A stretch of DNA of 64,000 bases from Albugo candida (taxonomy: Eukaryota; Oomycota; Peronosporomycetes; Albuginales; Albuginaceae). Position numbers and translations under genes: made by a program. How positions within the stretch are numbered: the first letter of the stretch is position 1; each line of letters begins with the position of its first letter. The stretch lies in NCBI GenBank assembly GCA_905220665.1, contig CAJNAR010000005.1, positions 248,001 through 312,000 on the forward strand, given 5' to 3'. Shown in pieces: positions 1 through 12,900 of this stretch. The notes below the pieces were generated by a model. That model saw nothing but the letters and a program-made list of their open reading frames with translations, did no database searches and had not been told where the DNA came from.

Positions 1-296
1 CGTCCACTGCGAGCATTGACGGAAGTGACTTCAGCAAATGACAAAATGGCGACAATTTTGAGGTGAAGATTCGAGCATCTTCGAACAAATGCTACTGACA
101 AGTATATCCTAGTAATTCCGGGAATCTGATTCCCATTTTGGAATCGACATTGACCAAAGCATACGACATGTTTGATCATCAGGCTTATGTGCACCAATAT
201 CGGCGATCAGGAATGGATCCAGCGTTCTTTCGGGACAGCTTTCTGCATTGTGAGCAGATTGTACACAGCTATAAAACGCTGTAATGATGTCGAGTC
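1..296. other. downstream flank of the CDK8-like gene
   Basis: This is the stretch after the proposed stop of the kinase gene. A short minus-strand open frame (109-300) has no recognisable domain. An alternative frame across 269-748 reads like a coiled coil, but I could not join it to the kinase by a sensible splice. I see no gene here that I can support. Confidence 0.3.
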
Positions 297-2033
297 TCAT
301 CTTCTGCGTTGCTGCTTTGGGCTTCGAGAGCGTCCTTCAGCACGTTTGTAGTGACTACCTGGATTAAAGCGTTCTCTGTCGTTTCTTCCACAGCTTCGAT
401 CTCGACGTGAAGCTGCTGGTGCACCTGTTGTAACCAACGGAATTCCTTTTTCAGACGCGTTCCGATTTTTGCGATCTCTTCGAGCTGAGTCACCTCTCGA
501 TCCAGAATTAGCCTGTGCACGATTCCGCGAAGTCGAACGAACTCGATTGCTTTCCACGGCAACGGTGTTTTGATGCTCCGAGGTAGCATTATTTGTGTCA
601 ACCGTTGGGACTTCCAGCTCTTTACGTGGTTTCCATGGTAGTTGATCATCAGAAACCGGCTCAACTGTCTGCGTCCGAAACGAAATGGGCTCTCTTCCAG
701 GCTCATCGAATGCCCAATCGCGGGGTGCTGGCTCCTAAACAATCTCAATTACGTCCACTTATCACGTCATAATCAGTCATGAGGCTCTTACAATGTTTTT
801 GAAGTAACTATGTTGTAAAGCTTGCTTGGCAGTGATTCTTACTTCCGGGTCTGACAGCCAAAGTTATTTTTCTGATCATGAACGAATTGATTGATCAAAC
901 CGTATTCCAGCAGCCTCGAGAGCAAGTCGTATAGCGCCAACCCGCTCGGACCTCCTCCAAACTTCACAGCATTTCGAAGATCGCTAGAAGATGGATATTT
1001 TCGCTCACGAGCCATTTGCAGCATGTTTGGATATTCTGACAGGTGTTCTAATCCTTCCCAACTTTGAGAGGTCGGCATGCCTAAAACCCGAAAAATCTTA
1101 TCGCATTGATCCTTTTGAAAGGGCACATTTGAGCCTTCGACTTCCTTGCCGCAAAAAAGCTCTCGGGCATTGATAATCTAAGATGAAATTGCTTTCATTA
1201 GAATCCAAGTGTCAAATTGCATAAATGTTTACCTCGCCAAAAATACATCCTACCGCCCACATATCTACTGCTTTAGTGTAATGTTTTGCGCCTAGAAGGA
1301 GTTCTGGTGCTCGATACCACAAAGTCACAACAACTCTTTCAACTTCCGTCAATGCTTTAATGGGCTCTTTATAAAGCCTTGCAAGCCCAAAATCAGCCAA
1401 TTTGACTTGACCACGCTTCTTACCATGACCAACAACAAGAATATTTTGAGGTTTCATGTCCCGGTGCATGACCCAGGCATCGTGCATGTAGTCGACCCCT
1501 TTCAAAATCTGATACATGATTGATTTTCTGGTATATTCTGACATTGGCTTGCTCGTTTGCTGCTTGCTTTGCACGATGATGTTGTGTAGATCATGATCAG
1601 CGTATTCAAAAACAAGTGCCAAAGCTTTTTCCGTTGGATCCACATAAACATCATGAAGGTAGACTATATTCTCATGCTGTAATTCTCGAAGCAATTTGAT
1701 CTCACGAATCGTAGCGCTGGATAGAACGACATCATTCTTCCCCTCCTTATGCGATTTCACCACTTTGATAGCAAACGTTGACTTTTCTGCCTCAACTGCG
1801 AAGTTGCAAGAGAAGGGAGGGGCAGGAGAAGAGGATAGTGGATGTGTAGAGGGAGAGCGATTTAATTCATTGTCCTTCCGAGTATAATCACTTGGATTTG
1901 AAGGTATAGAGCCAAATGCACAGCCATACGCTTCGGCTTTGAAAACAGTACCATACGTTCCTTCTCCTATCTTTCCAAGAATCCGATATCGATCCGTGAG
2001 ACTGTCGGGACGAGGTAAAGCAGATCGCCGCAT
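297..2033 (-). CDS. CDK8: CDK8/CDKE-type cyclin-dependent kinase (Mediator kinase module), four exons
   Basis: This is a protein kinase of the CDK8/CDKE class, which with cyclin C forms the Mediator kinase module in the nucleus and phosphorylates transcription regulators. Proposed exons on the minus strand are 2033-1233, 1177-901, 850-792 and 734-297, separated by 55-, 50- and 57-nt introns, giving about 524 residues. Visible features are the Gly-rich loop GEGTYG near residue 23, FAIKV with the ATP-binding Lys, SATIREI in place of PSTAIRE, HRDMKPQN with catalytic Asp192, ADFGLAR, and WYRAPELLLGAKHYTKA, which is close to CDK8. The intron 2 join restores LLEYDPEVRITAKQAL, a family signature. 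Odd points are a roughly 50-residue low-complexity insertion between the Gly loop and the ATP-site Lys, and an Arg/Ser-rich tail ending in SPKQQRRR. The kinase call is firm; the last exon is the least certain part. Confidence 0.9.
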
Positions 2034-2549
2034 GCGAGAGCAATTGAGATGGATTGTTCAAATTGAGAGCAGAGGAAGTGGATTGGATGAAAAGCGGGTC
2101 AATAATTTTTTCATACGTGATCGACATAGTGCACAGCAAGCGTGTATGAGCTAGTCTGATCACATGGCTGATATGGATGAATATCGTCACTACTGTATTG
2201 CTGGACATGTAAGTACGAGCGATGGCAATATCTACTTCTTTGAAATTCCCCAAAAACACTTATCTCAAAGAGTATAACGTGAGTCAGATTTTCGTAAACG
2301 GTCACTTCGGAATACAACATTCTACCTGCAGTACGTATGTCTATTATGTTCGATTAAGTTCCTGCAAAAAAAGATATTGGAGATCAGATCAGGTAAGACG
2401 TAGCAGGCAAGTGGGAGATACAATATAAATTCAGTGGTTAGAGGGCCCTAAACAGCGGATACGATCCGCGTACTAGTATGAGATACTATTTCCTTGATAT
2501 TGTCCTTACGCTTAGGACTGTTAAGACGTAGGGACATCACTTAACACTT
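2034..2549. other. upstream region of the kinase gene, no gene recognised
   Basis: This is AT-rich sequence 5' of the kinase start. Short open frames on both strands have no family resemblance. It probably carries the kinase promoter, but no clear core element stands out. Confidence 0.3.
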
Positions 2550-3345
2550 CTCACCGTCCATTATACCACAACGTGGTGTAAAACAAGGCGAATCTCTCAG
2601 CATTATATAACACGCAACCATGAAGAACCGTGCGATTCGGATTACTGACACCGCTGTTGCAACTGAGCTTTTTGCAGACAATTCGACACTGCACTCGGAA
2701 ACGCCAGACAATTTCTGAGTCAATCTAAACTCGTCCAGGTCCACTGCAACGTAATCAGAAGCAATTCGAAGCGAGACTCAGCTTGATACAATATATTTGC
2801 GCTCGATGATTTGGACAATTCCGTGTTCTCGCATTCTCAGTGTGAGCATATTGGGTACAGAGACTTCGGTCAAGTATCTGGGTCTTCCATCAAGTCAGCT
2901 ACCGATCCATTATATGGTACCCCAACTCTCGGTCATTAGTTTTCAACATGGGCATGGTGTATGATTTCAACGTACGAGCATTGTCCGCGTTCGACTATTG
3001 GTTATACATTCGACATTGTTATCAGGCCAGTGGCATTACACCAAGCGCCTGAACATACCAGCAAATACAATTCGACAATAACAATTGATGCCGAATTCAC
3101 TTGACCAGCAAAGAGATTTGTCTTGTTGTCGACAAAGTGGTGGAGTACAATATACTTTTTTGATCAGGCTACAAAGAGTAACATTTATCGCATTTGTTCT
3201 TCCAGGTATTTGCATCCGGTGGCGACAATTATCTCGACGCAATAGCTGACCACTTTGACGGAATTGATATTGCTCGCCCATTCCTTTGTGTATCACATAA
3301 GCCGATAGAGGCAACGCTCAACCATTCCACCACATTGATATGAGG
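2550..3345 (+). mobile_element. decayed LINE fragment (reverse transcriptase to post-RT region)
   Basis: This stretch aligns by eye with part of the LINE at 38623-45460. The block at 2555-2600 matches the region around 43230 that encodes the GVKQ-DPLSALL reverse-transcriptase motif. The block at 2665-2745 matches the FADDSTLL segment near 43385. 2863-2900 matches the segment after RT near 43570. 3031-3300 matches 43735-44040. The order is collinear, with deletions and many stops, so it is an old 5'- and 3'-truncated copy. No intact frame remains. Confidence 0.7.
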
Positions 3346-3439
3346 AATTGATTCTAGGATAAAGTACATACTTCCAGGTTGATCGGAGCGATACACATCG
3401 TTCTACTTTCGACAGCCTGACTATGAGAGCACCCGTCTA

Positions 3440-4530
3440 CTTACGGGAATGGGGTACCATCCAACATTGAGTTGCACGCTGGAGTGTTTTGCATTGCTTG
3501 TTCTCCCATCTCATATGCTCTTCTTTTCTCCCGCTCCTTCTATAATCGCCATCACTGACTAGCACATCTTCTCCATTAAATGTCCATCCACTGGCAACGA
3601 CATCAAATTATGCTCATCATTGACAAATCACTCCCAGGTTTTTCCATACTCCATTGAACTCTACGAACTGTAGTATTATTCTTCAACTTACCCACAAAGG
3701 TGTATTTCCCACGATTTCTATCTTCATTCGATTTTACTGACAGAAAATCTTTGAAAAGCGCATTTAATGAACCCACTAATGCCGTGCGGCAATCAGATCC
3801 AGAAGCCAAAATGCGTTCAAATTAGCAATTTCATCCGCTGCGGTCTTGAATCTTTCCACTACGTCCACGTATAGCCGCCTTTTTTGCTTTTGTACTGCCA
3901 TTAATAATTTTTCCTGTCTGCCATTTTCACTGTTTCAGCATTCTTCTGCTTCTCCTCCAGCATAAAGTTCCGCACTGCCACACTTCAAACTCCTAAAACG
4001 CGCTTTTGCGCTTGAACTTGCATGAATCGTACATTCTTTTTTTAGTTGGCGAAAAGTGCTTTGAGCTTTGCCCAGGATTTTCTCGAGAAGTTTGTCCGCT
4101 GTCCCCGGCTGTCTCAATATCTTTCGAATCAAAATTTCAAAGCATAATTTTCTTGACCGTCTCAGATTCCCACTCTATTGATTTTTTCAAATAGATCTTA
4201 TTGCAGTGCTGCTCTTTTACTCTTTTACTCACCAAACATCTAGAATTATAGGCATCCCCGCAGCACGTAGACATGAGGTTCTGGCACTTTCGTAACTTGA
4301 ACAGCGAGTCATGTAAAGAAACTCGGGCTTGAAGCTAGACTGTCTCGTTCCAGTCATCACGTATGGATCTTGTCCCTCTTCTCTTGTATTTTTAAACCTG
4401 TGAAGACTGACAATTTTCCTCTTTACAATAGTAACCAATAGTCGCAAACGGTCTTGTCCCGATTTCAATTCTCTGACAAGAGTCTCTTCTGCAGCCTTCC
4501 ATCTAGCTTTCTCTTGCTTCGTACATTATT
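3440..4530 (-). other. possible multi-exon coiled-coil gene, unresolved
   Basis: Minus-strand frames here look more protein-like than background. One from about 4527 reads ARWKAAEETLVRELKSGQDR and continues as a charged helix. Another (4132-3935) contains LLEKILGKAQSTFRQLKKE. Further down there is a helical segment near 3890-3820. A strong donor (TTTG|GTGAGT) sits near 4238. I could not chain the frames cleanly through introns, so this may be a real coiled-coil gene with several short introns or a decayed one. I recognise no family. Confidence 0.25.
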
Positions 4531-4633
4531 TCCCTTTCAAGGATCACACTTATAGCCAATCAAGATCCTTTGTATATATTTACAACCAGTCACAACTACA
4601 ATTCAAGCTGACAGTACATGTTGATCAGACTCG

Positions 4634-7336
4634 ATGCAGAGTAACTTCGATGAGCAAAGTGGCGATATATCGCTGCCACTATCAAAGAAACCGAAGAAAA
4701 CAAAACTATTTGGGGCTTACAGAATCAAATCAAAAATATCAACGGTGCAATCAGATACTTCAATTCAATTAACGGACAAAAAATTGACGGAGCATGTTAC
4801 ACCAGACTTCCTCCGAGTTCGAGAGGAACAAAGCAAACAGTAAACTAAATTATTGCGTGTACAGCAAGACTTTGATTTACATTTCTGAATACGAAGCTTC
4901 TCATGTAATTTGAAGATCAAGAAAGAAGCACGTAGGGGTACAGGGAAAGTTATACAGCCAGGCCAGGCAATCGTGAATGAAGGCAAGGATCTACAGGTAA
5001 ATGAAAAGACTTAACAATACGCATCTTCTCAATAAGATTTTTAGAGTGCAAGAAAAGATCAGAAACAGGGTGACTACAGCACATTAGGAGTTGAAGATCA
5101 ATTATCAGTTAGGAAGTATTCAAACGTCTCTGCTTTGGAGAACATTAGTGCTCCGAGTGTACCAGAAAGTGGAGTACTCCGAAAATATAATACAGAGCGA
5201 GGAAAACGAAGAAGTAAACGCACAAGTGATTTGGTGAGACCAGTTGGTCGTCTATGCACGCTCGGGCCATATTCTCCGGCTCGTCCGGTTTATGATTGGA
5301 CCGTGTCTTCTCAAGAAAGATGCTGCTCTCAGAACGCACTTGATTCTCTAATTGAAAAGAGGCCTCATAAGAGGCGCTATACGGATCGATCATCACGTTC
5401 TTGGCATATTGGAAGCGCATCTCAGCCAATTCAGCTGGACGTGGACTCTGATTCTAATGTTGATCGAGCTGATTTAAATCTATCGATAGATGGTGATGAA
5501 CCATTTGAAATGGAAGAAGCTACTATATGGCTAGGTGACGTTCAGCTTCAAGTAGGAATATCGTTTCAAGATACTTCCATGGTTTTACGGAAAATCAAGT
5601 AAGAGCGAATGCCCATCTCGTGTCTACTTACCGACTTCTACCTCGATTTTGTTTTCTGGCAAGTCCATCTCTGAAACACATGCGTATTCCTGACGAACTT
5701 ACTATCGGTTATGATGAAATTGAACGAGTGCTGTAAGCGAAGAGCTATTATACCGCTCTGGATATTAATTTTTTTGTGCTTGAGCAATAGTCTCAAGGAG
5801 GCAAACACGATTTACAAACAATGTATGGTCTGTTTGGAACATCACTCCAATATATTGCCAGAGCTAACGCAAACTGATACAATTACCGAAGGTTTATCAG
5901 CAAATTTAATGTGCATCAGGATGCTGTACCAGTCTAATTCTCTCATGATACTGTATGCTATTCGCGAACTTTTCAGTCCAAGAGATCCGTATTGTACTAT
6001 GCTGCGAAGCGAGTGAGAAATTCGTGACAGCTATTTTTTCAGAAAAGTGTGCGTCAAAACTGGAGAACAACAAAAAGTATGAGAAGATCCAGTCTCATTG
6101 AAAACCTGATAGTATATTGCTTTGTTGTAGTAGCTCAAACGAGCTTCGATCAAAAGAGGATATTCAAAAGAGCGAGTCTCATGATCTAGCTGGAAACAAA
6201 ATCAACTACTGGTAATATTTTCTAGTCATATGGTTTTCCACTGATGACTCTATTTTGATGATCAAAGCCATCTTTGCAAAGACCAGCTCATGGATAAAAT
6301 TTTATTCAAATTCCCGTTTCCTCCATCCAAATCTGACATACTCACGATATCTCGTGGGGATATGGACCGACTGGAACCGGGATGTTATTTAAACGACATC
6401 ATTATCGACTACTACCTCAGGTTCCTTGCCAGACCCACTTCTTTATCCAAGGCTAACTGACCTATGCTTTGACCATCAGACGTCTATTACGCAACCAGTA
6501 TGCTACGAATGCGGCACTTCAAAACGCTGTGTTCTTACTTAGTACGCACTTTTACGCAATGCTCCGAGCAAAAACTTCAAGTACATCATCAAAAGAAAAG
6601 TACTCCGGCTATGAAAATGTCAAGACGTGGAACAATCTCAACAAACTTTTCAAGTCCTCTCTCGTGTTTGTACCGATTCATGAAAAGTACGTTATACCCT
6701 GCTCAAAATCTTAGATTTATCCCGGTGTAAACTTAGCTTGCATTGGAGTCTCGCCATCATTGTAAATCCGATTTTGGCTGCGCTCGAATCCAACGTAATA
6801 AGTGCATTTTTTTGTGAATTTTGGAGTCTCTACGAATCGAAGAATTCTTTATTACGCAGGATGACGGACCGCAGACCTGGATCATTCTATTGGATCCACT
6901 CGAGGAGTATCACAAGAAGTCTACCATTTTGCAAAATTTGAGAAAGCAAGTACAGATTTTTGAATCTCTGATTCTCTACTAATATGTGTCATTGAAGCTT
7001 ACTACATTTGGAGTGGGAGCAATCAGGGACTCTGGACACACCTTACAACACGGGAAGAGTAAAATTAGCTCATCTGAATGCTCCATTGCAAGACAATTAC
7101 TACGACTGCGGTGTCTACGTCATCAAGTATGCCGAAGTAATCTTGCAGAATACGGTTCATATATTGAAAGACGTAAACGAGCATTCTGACTCGGGTGTCA
7201 TTTCTAAAAGCCAACTCGAAAAGTTGATATTCGCTGATGCTTTTTCTCCAAACGATGTCGACGAAATGAGAAGAAAGATTCGAGACGCTATGGCAAGCGA
7301 TATGCTTGTCTATCGACAATTGATAGAAACAAGATG
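4634..7336 (+). CDS. Ulp2/SENP6-7-type SUMO protease, multi-exon
   Basis: This is a C48-family cysteine protease that would remove or edit SUMO on proteins, probably in the nucleus. The catalytic part starts near 6310 with LTISRGDMDRLEPGCYLND, a typical Ulp1-fold entry. Next come TWNNLNKLFKSSLVFVPIHE, the catalytic His in HWSLAIIVNP (codon at 6741), the Asp in ILLDPLEEYH (codon at 6892), and the oxyanion Gln plus nucleophile Cys in LQDNYYDCGVYVIKYAE (Cys codon 7107-7109). The split, extended catalytic domain and the DCGVYV context favour Ulp2/SENP6-7 over Ulp1. Upstream exons encode a basic, low-complexity N-terminus with KKPKKTKLFG and GKRRSKRTSDLVRP. Introns of about 48-57 nt are visible, e.g. 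4997-5044 after NEGKDLQ. Several middle joins (5600-6300) are not resolved. The start is the first ATG of a clean frame at 4634. Confidence 0.85.
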
Positions 7337-8797
7337 ATTGCATAGAAAAAGGTGATCCTGTAAAAAAATCAGAGTGCATTGTGCGTTAAGCGTTAGGATT
7401 GCCGGATATATGTATATTTAAAGATGCCGCATATCTGTTTTGTCAACGGTCACTTTCGCGAGAAACGAGAGTTCTAGTAGATCGTTCTTATTCGGACTCT
7501 TGAAGAACGGAAACAGTATCGACTAATCACTGGGCATTGTGATCATAGAGATGAAAGGAGATTGAATAAAATAATAAAGATGCAGTGAGCCAGCATGATC
7601 AATGTATTTTTATGTATGAGTAGTTACAGCAGCCGTAGGTTGGTGCCCTCGTAAGACGTAAGATGACAATAGCATTGGTTCAGTAATAAGTGATCACAAT
7701 TTTTTCCGTCCCTGAGTTTATTACGTCGCTACGTAACCGGACTCTTGATAATCATATGAAATCCTATAACGAAATAGAATCAGTACTGCATGCGCGTGCG
7801 TACCCAATCATTTGCGATAGCATCGAAGGCTTCACAGATAGTCGGAGCTTCTCTTTCGATTGGCAACATGTATTTTAATTGCCTAGGCGAGCGCGAGTGA
7901 GGGAATTAAACACGGTCGTGCTTACTGAAGGGAGCCAATTTCCGGGGCGAGGATCCCATCGTTGCTATTAGCGTAGTCTGCTATGATCCTCAACTGAAAC
8001 AGCAAAACTGTTCTTTCACGTCCTCTGAATCATTCAGGATTCAAGAAGTTGGTACTCGCCATGTCTTTTTGGCAATATCGCATCAGCTACGAATGCCTGG
8101 TCTTGAACCATATAGCCTTATCCGCCCTCCGATCAGAATGCATCATTAAGTCTCGGCGGTAGTATTAACAACCGTTTGAAATGATTAAGATAGTTCCATG
8201 GCTCTAGAACATCTTCACTTCGACGGGGTCAGGACAAGGTTGAGAATTTAAAACCCCTATATAAGGAGAATTAGCCGCTCAGGATCGTTTGTGAAACATG
8301 AAATTGCGCGCTGTAACGTATCAAGTATCTTCAAACACGCCTCCAAGTTCGTATTCTCCGATGCTCAGCGGTCCCATTGATTTGTACATTAGACGCTGCT
8401 TCTCATCGATAGTTTGAGATCCATAAAGCAAATCACAAATAATGATAAGCTGCATTGAGGAACGACTATGGTAGTAATTTCCAAAAATTTTGCTCTTCTT
8501 CACACGGATTACCACTATTTTCCGTAAGCCTCATAAAAAAACCATCTTTTTACGCTGCTACGGATCGCTAGAGTCAAGAGTTTTGGTAATAGATCATTGC
8601 CTTGGGACCTCAGAGAAACCAGCTGTCTTCTCTGTAAGAACGGAAATACCTCTGATCGATCAAGCATGCGACAATTACGTGTGCTAGATTACTACGCGTA
8701 GGTTCCTTCTACGATGCCCGACCATGAACTACGCAAGCCAATTTTACCATTATGAAGTATGCATCTATCATCGAAAAAGTATGTTCGACACTCGCTT
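7337..8797. other. intergenic, no gene recognised; one unexplained open stretch
   Basis: There is no supported gene. A stop-free plus-strand frame at about 7939-8148 encodes DPIVAISVVCYDPQLKQ then VGTRHVFLAIS and LEPYSLIRPP, which looks somewhat protein-like but has no start codon or splice partner that I can defend. The rest is AT-rich and unremarkable. Confidence 0.3.
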
Positions 8798-9136
8798 TTA
8801 GTCACGAATGACTGTTGGATGTACAGTGCACGACACTATAACCAGCAGCTTCTGCCACTCTGCGCTTCCGTTAAGGCTTCTCAGATATATGCACAGCAAA
8901 GAGTGTGCAACCACTGAAGGAGACTTTATTGATCGAGCTACCTTGCAGTGATTTAGGAATTTGGCTTGGACAATTTTTACACGAATCAGTGACTGTTTGA
9001 AATCCGGCAAAAAATAGTGTATTTGGCTGAGGCGGGCTGCAATTGGCCACTTGAAACTTCTAGAAACACAATCTGAAGTCAGCCAATGATGATGAAATGT
9101 GACGTAAGAAGTACATTGACCGTCAACTCTTTTGTC
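8798..9136 (-). pseudogene. possible hAT-type transposase remnant
   Basis: The minus-strand frame contains YVTFHHHWLTSD followed about 55 residues later by SVVAHSLLCIYL. This resembles the hAT layout in which a 'vT-HfID' block precedes a 'C-AHtLnL' block. The usual Cys is missing and the rest is not convincing. The copia insertion begins immediately after it. Treat as a tentative fossil. Confidence 0.35.
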
Positions 9137-9141
9137 AAAAT

Positions 9142-9304
9142 TGTTGAAACGCACATTGTAGTTGAAGCACCGAGTGTGCAGTACACACGACATGCGAAAC
9201 GACGACTATGAGGTATGACACATAATTCGAGAGGTCGTGCTTAGTGGCCCATAGGAGACTGTTAACCTTGATAATACACTTTCCCTTTTGACCGAAAACT
9301 AACA
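9142..9304 (+). repeat. 5' LTR of copia element
   Basis: 163 bp, TG...CA, differing from the 3' LTR at only a handful of positions (for example cacattgtag versus tacactgtag near the start). It is flanked on the left by the target duplication aaaat. Confidence 0.95.
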
Positions 9305-9317
9305 GGCTATGAGCCCA
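9305..9317 (+). promoter_or_regulatory. primer-binding site complementary to the initiator tRNA-Met anticodon arm
   Basis: Directly after the LTR the sequence is ggctatgagcccaaa. Its reverse complement, gggctcatagcc, reads as an anticodon stem-loop with a CAT anticodon. This is the copia-type arrangement, in which a half-tRNA from initiator Met primes minus-strand synthesis, rather than a primer site matching the tRNA 3' CCA end. Confidence 0.6.
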
Positions 9318-9960
9318 AAAACGTTTGGTAGCAACAGCGACAAGATGAAGAAGCCTGACGACTTGCTCGGGGACGGAAACTACTTTCATTGGGAATTCAA
9401 CATGCAGATGACTCTAGCACGAAAGGGACTACTGAATCATATAATGGAAATGAGGTCAGAGGACGAGTCGGATGCGGATTAGAGAGTCAAAGACATGAAA
9501 GCGTTTGCGATTATCGCCCAAGGACTCGAAGTGGAGCATCAGTCAAAGATTCGTCATGCGAGAACAGCCAAGTAAGTATGGGATTTACTTGGGGGATATT
9601 ACAACAAGCGCAATCTTCAGAACAGAATAGCTCTAACACGAAGACTGCATAAGTTTTGCATGGAAGAGGGGAGCAATATGGCCAGCCATATAGATCGGTT
9701 TGACGAGCTCACATTGAGCATGGAAGCAGTCGGAGAAACGATGGATGAAGGAAGCTCACGATTTTGCTCGGAAGCTTGCCTGCCGAATACGAACTACTTG
9801 TCACAGTACTGGAGAATTCAGTTGGACTAACACTGATGGACGTAAAACAAAAGTTGCTAAAGGAACACGACAAGAAACAGCAATGAGAGACCTCGGAGGG
9901 TGCATTTCGTGTACGACACAGCCAAGGAGGAGGACGGACAATGCGCCAACAACGAACAAC
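9310..9960 (+). pseudogene. copia gag remnant
   Basis: A frame opening at the ATG at 9310 runs through LLGDGNYFHWEFNMQMTLAR (a copia Gag N-terminal pattern), hits an in-frame TAG at 9480, and continues to about 9570. A later segment holds SHIDRFDELTLSMEA and LLGSLPAEYELLVTVLENS in different frames. So Gag is broken by at least one stop and one or more frameshifts. Confidence 0.75.
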
Positions 9961-12900
9961 AAATGAAGATTATAAGAAGAAAAAGCAATTTCGTGGAAGG
10001 TGCCACAGATGCAATAAAGTGGGCCACAAGAATCATGAGTGCAAGATAAACCCTGCGACGGACGCGAATGAGATTGCATTTACACTCCATGATGGTAGTA
10101 AACAAGGTTGGTTGCTGGACAGCGGAGCCTCGTCACATATAACTCCGGCAAAAGAAGATTTTCCGAATATTATGCGTTGGAGAATCCACTTAAAGTCCGT
10201 ATTGCAGACGGAGCGAAGATGGAAGCAATTGGGAGAGGGAAAATTAGATTTCGTTGCAAGAGTGGTACAATGGTGACGGTGAAGGGAGTATTACACATAC
10301 CCAATCTAGATAGACGGCTACTATCAGTTTCAAAGATTGCCCAACATGGACTAGACATGCGATCCGGTGCAAATCATTGCGACATTTTTAGAGGAAATGA
10401 CCTGGTGGTGTCAGCGAAGCGCGAAGGAAACGTGTACACACTCAACGTGGAACATGAGCGAGCCATGGTGGTTGATTACAATAATGCTGAGAGCAAGTGG
10501 AAGCTATGGCATGCCAGAATGGACCATCCAAGTCACACAATATACGATAAAACACAGCAGTCGACTGAAGGTTTACCAAGAATTTCGGACAAAGTCGGAA
10601 ATTTGTGCAGTGGATGTCTCCAAAGAAAGATGAAAGTGGCAAGATTTCCCAGGGTATCAAAGACGAAGACTACGCAACCATTACAATTAGTTCACTCAGA
10701 TGTCATGGGACCCATGAAGACCAAAACTCATGGTGGATCCCGATCTATGCTGTCATTTATTGATGACTTCTCCACATTTGTGAACGTATACTTCTTAAAG
10801 ACCAAAAGTGAGGTGACAACAAAGTTCATCGAGTACAAAGCAGAAATGGAACTACAATGCGGAACGAGAATTAAAGCTATACGCACGGACAATGGAGGAG
10901 AAATCAAGAAGAAGAGGTTCGAGGAATTTTCCCGGATAAATGGAATCATTTACCAGACAACAGTACCTCACAGCCCACAACAAAACGGACTTGCAGAGCG
11001 AATGAACAGGACCATCACGAAAAAAGCGAGAAGCATGATGTCCTACAAGAGTGTTGCACAGACGTGGTGGGCTGAAGCGATAAATACCGCGGCTCACCTT
11101 TTCAATCGAACCACAAGCGGCCATTCCATGGATACGACTCCAATCGAAAAGTGTTTCAAGACAAAGCCGCAACTACATTACCTACGGGTATTTGGATCGC
11201 TCGGATACGCTCACGTTAACGAAACTAAGCGCACGAAGTTTGACGCGAAGAGCTTCCGTTGCATGTTACTGGGATATGCTACAAATACAAAAGGCTTTAA
11301 AGTTTACGATCTGGAGACACACACGGTTCAGACAAGCAGAACGATTACACTTGACGAACGCGAAATTGACAGTATCTACGAGGGGAACGTGTCAAATAAT
11401 ACAGTGAATGATACCACAGCAATTCCTTACAGAGATGATGCGGACGATGATTTGCATTATGGAATGCATAATAGTAGAAACGGAGATTTAAAAACGAAAG
11501 ACGAACAGATGAGTGACATTGGACCCGGAGATGAAAGTGCAAATCCCTGGCCAGGTTGTCACGAATCTCATACAAATCAGTCACAACAGCTTATGCACCA
11601 GCCTCGACCAATTCAAGGTGGGTTTTGCCAGCAAGAAGGAGCCCTTAGTCAACCAACGGGTAGACAGATGATCATTCAACAAGACATAACTCGAAGACCC
11701 GATATGGAACGGAACCGACGTCTTCTTACCGACAAAACCAGCGGGAGAGAAGAATACGATATTGCACAAACTGAACACCAGTCCATAATGATGATTGAGG
11801 CTGATAGTGCTGACAGCTATATTAATAACAGCATCGTCGTGTACAATAACAATGTTCAGACAAGTGATAGAGATGATAACGAGCCTCCATCAAAGAGATC
11901 TAGATTGGATAGCGACACGAAGTTGATGGTAGAAGTCGCAATGGTTACACAAAACATCCCACGATCGTACGAAGATGGAGCCACCGGAGATGAAAAGGAC
12001 CAGTGGGCTAAAGCAATCAAAAACGAAATCGTTGCACACAAGCGCAACAACACACGGTCAATTGTGCAACGAACACCAGGAATGAAGACCATTGGAACTA
12101 AGTGGGTCTAGGTCAAGTAGTAAACAGGCCCGACACTGCGCTACGAAGCGAGATTGGTTGCGCTGGGATTTTTACAACATCACGAAGTCGATTTATTCGA
12201 GACATATGCTGCTGGCGCGAGCATTAACTCGATTAAAATACTCCTATCAGCGTGCTGTGCAATTGGATACATCATTGAACAAATGGATGTGGACACAGCG
12301 TATTTGAACGCAGAAATTCAAGAAGAAGTCTACGTGGAAATACCAAAGAGAGTTAACATTGGCAAAGAATATGTTTTGAAGCTGAAACGTGCTTTATATG
12401 GACTAAAGCAATCCGCACATGAGTGGAACTCAACCATTTACAGTGCATTGATAAAAATGGAATTTGAAGCATGTGGTGCTGATCGATGCGTCTACAAGAA
12501 GAAGGATCGTGACGGATGGATTTACTTGTTTCTTTACGTGGATGATAAGATCGTAGCGGCTAAATCAAGCGATACCGTGAGCAAAGTGAAAATTCAAATT
12601 TCACAACGATTTTAAAGTAAAGACCTGGGCCAGTAAAATACCTCCTGCGTATGGAGATAAGTTACGACCAAGAGAAGCGAGCCATGTCGATAACACAGAA
12701 GAAATATTTGGGAACGACCGCAGAAATATTCAAACAGAATCATAATCGTACTGTAGAGAATCCATGTGATCCAGGCACTAGACTTTCAAACAAGGACAGT
12801 TCGACGAAGAAAGAAGAAAAAGAACTCATGAACCGCACACCCTATCGCCAACTTATTGGGCGGTTACTGTATGTTGCAGCGTGCACACGGCCGGATGTGG

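Noticed and set aside
10108..12111. 667-codon frame as a stand-alone host gene
   Set aside because: It is protease-integrase-linker of the copia element, between LTRs with a target duplication.
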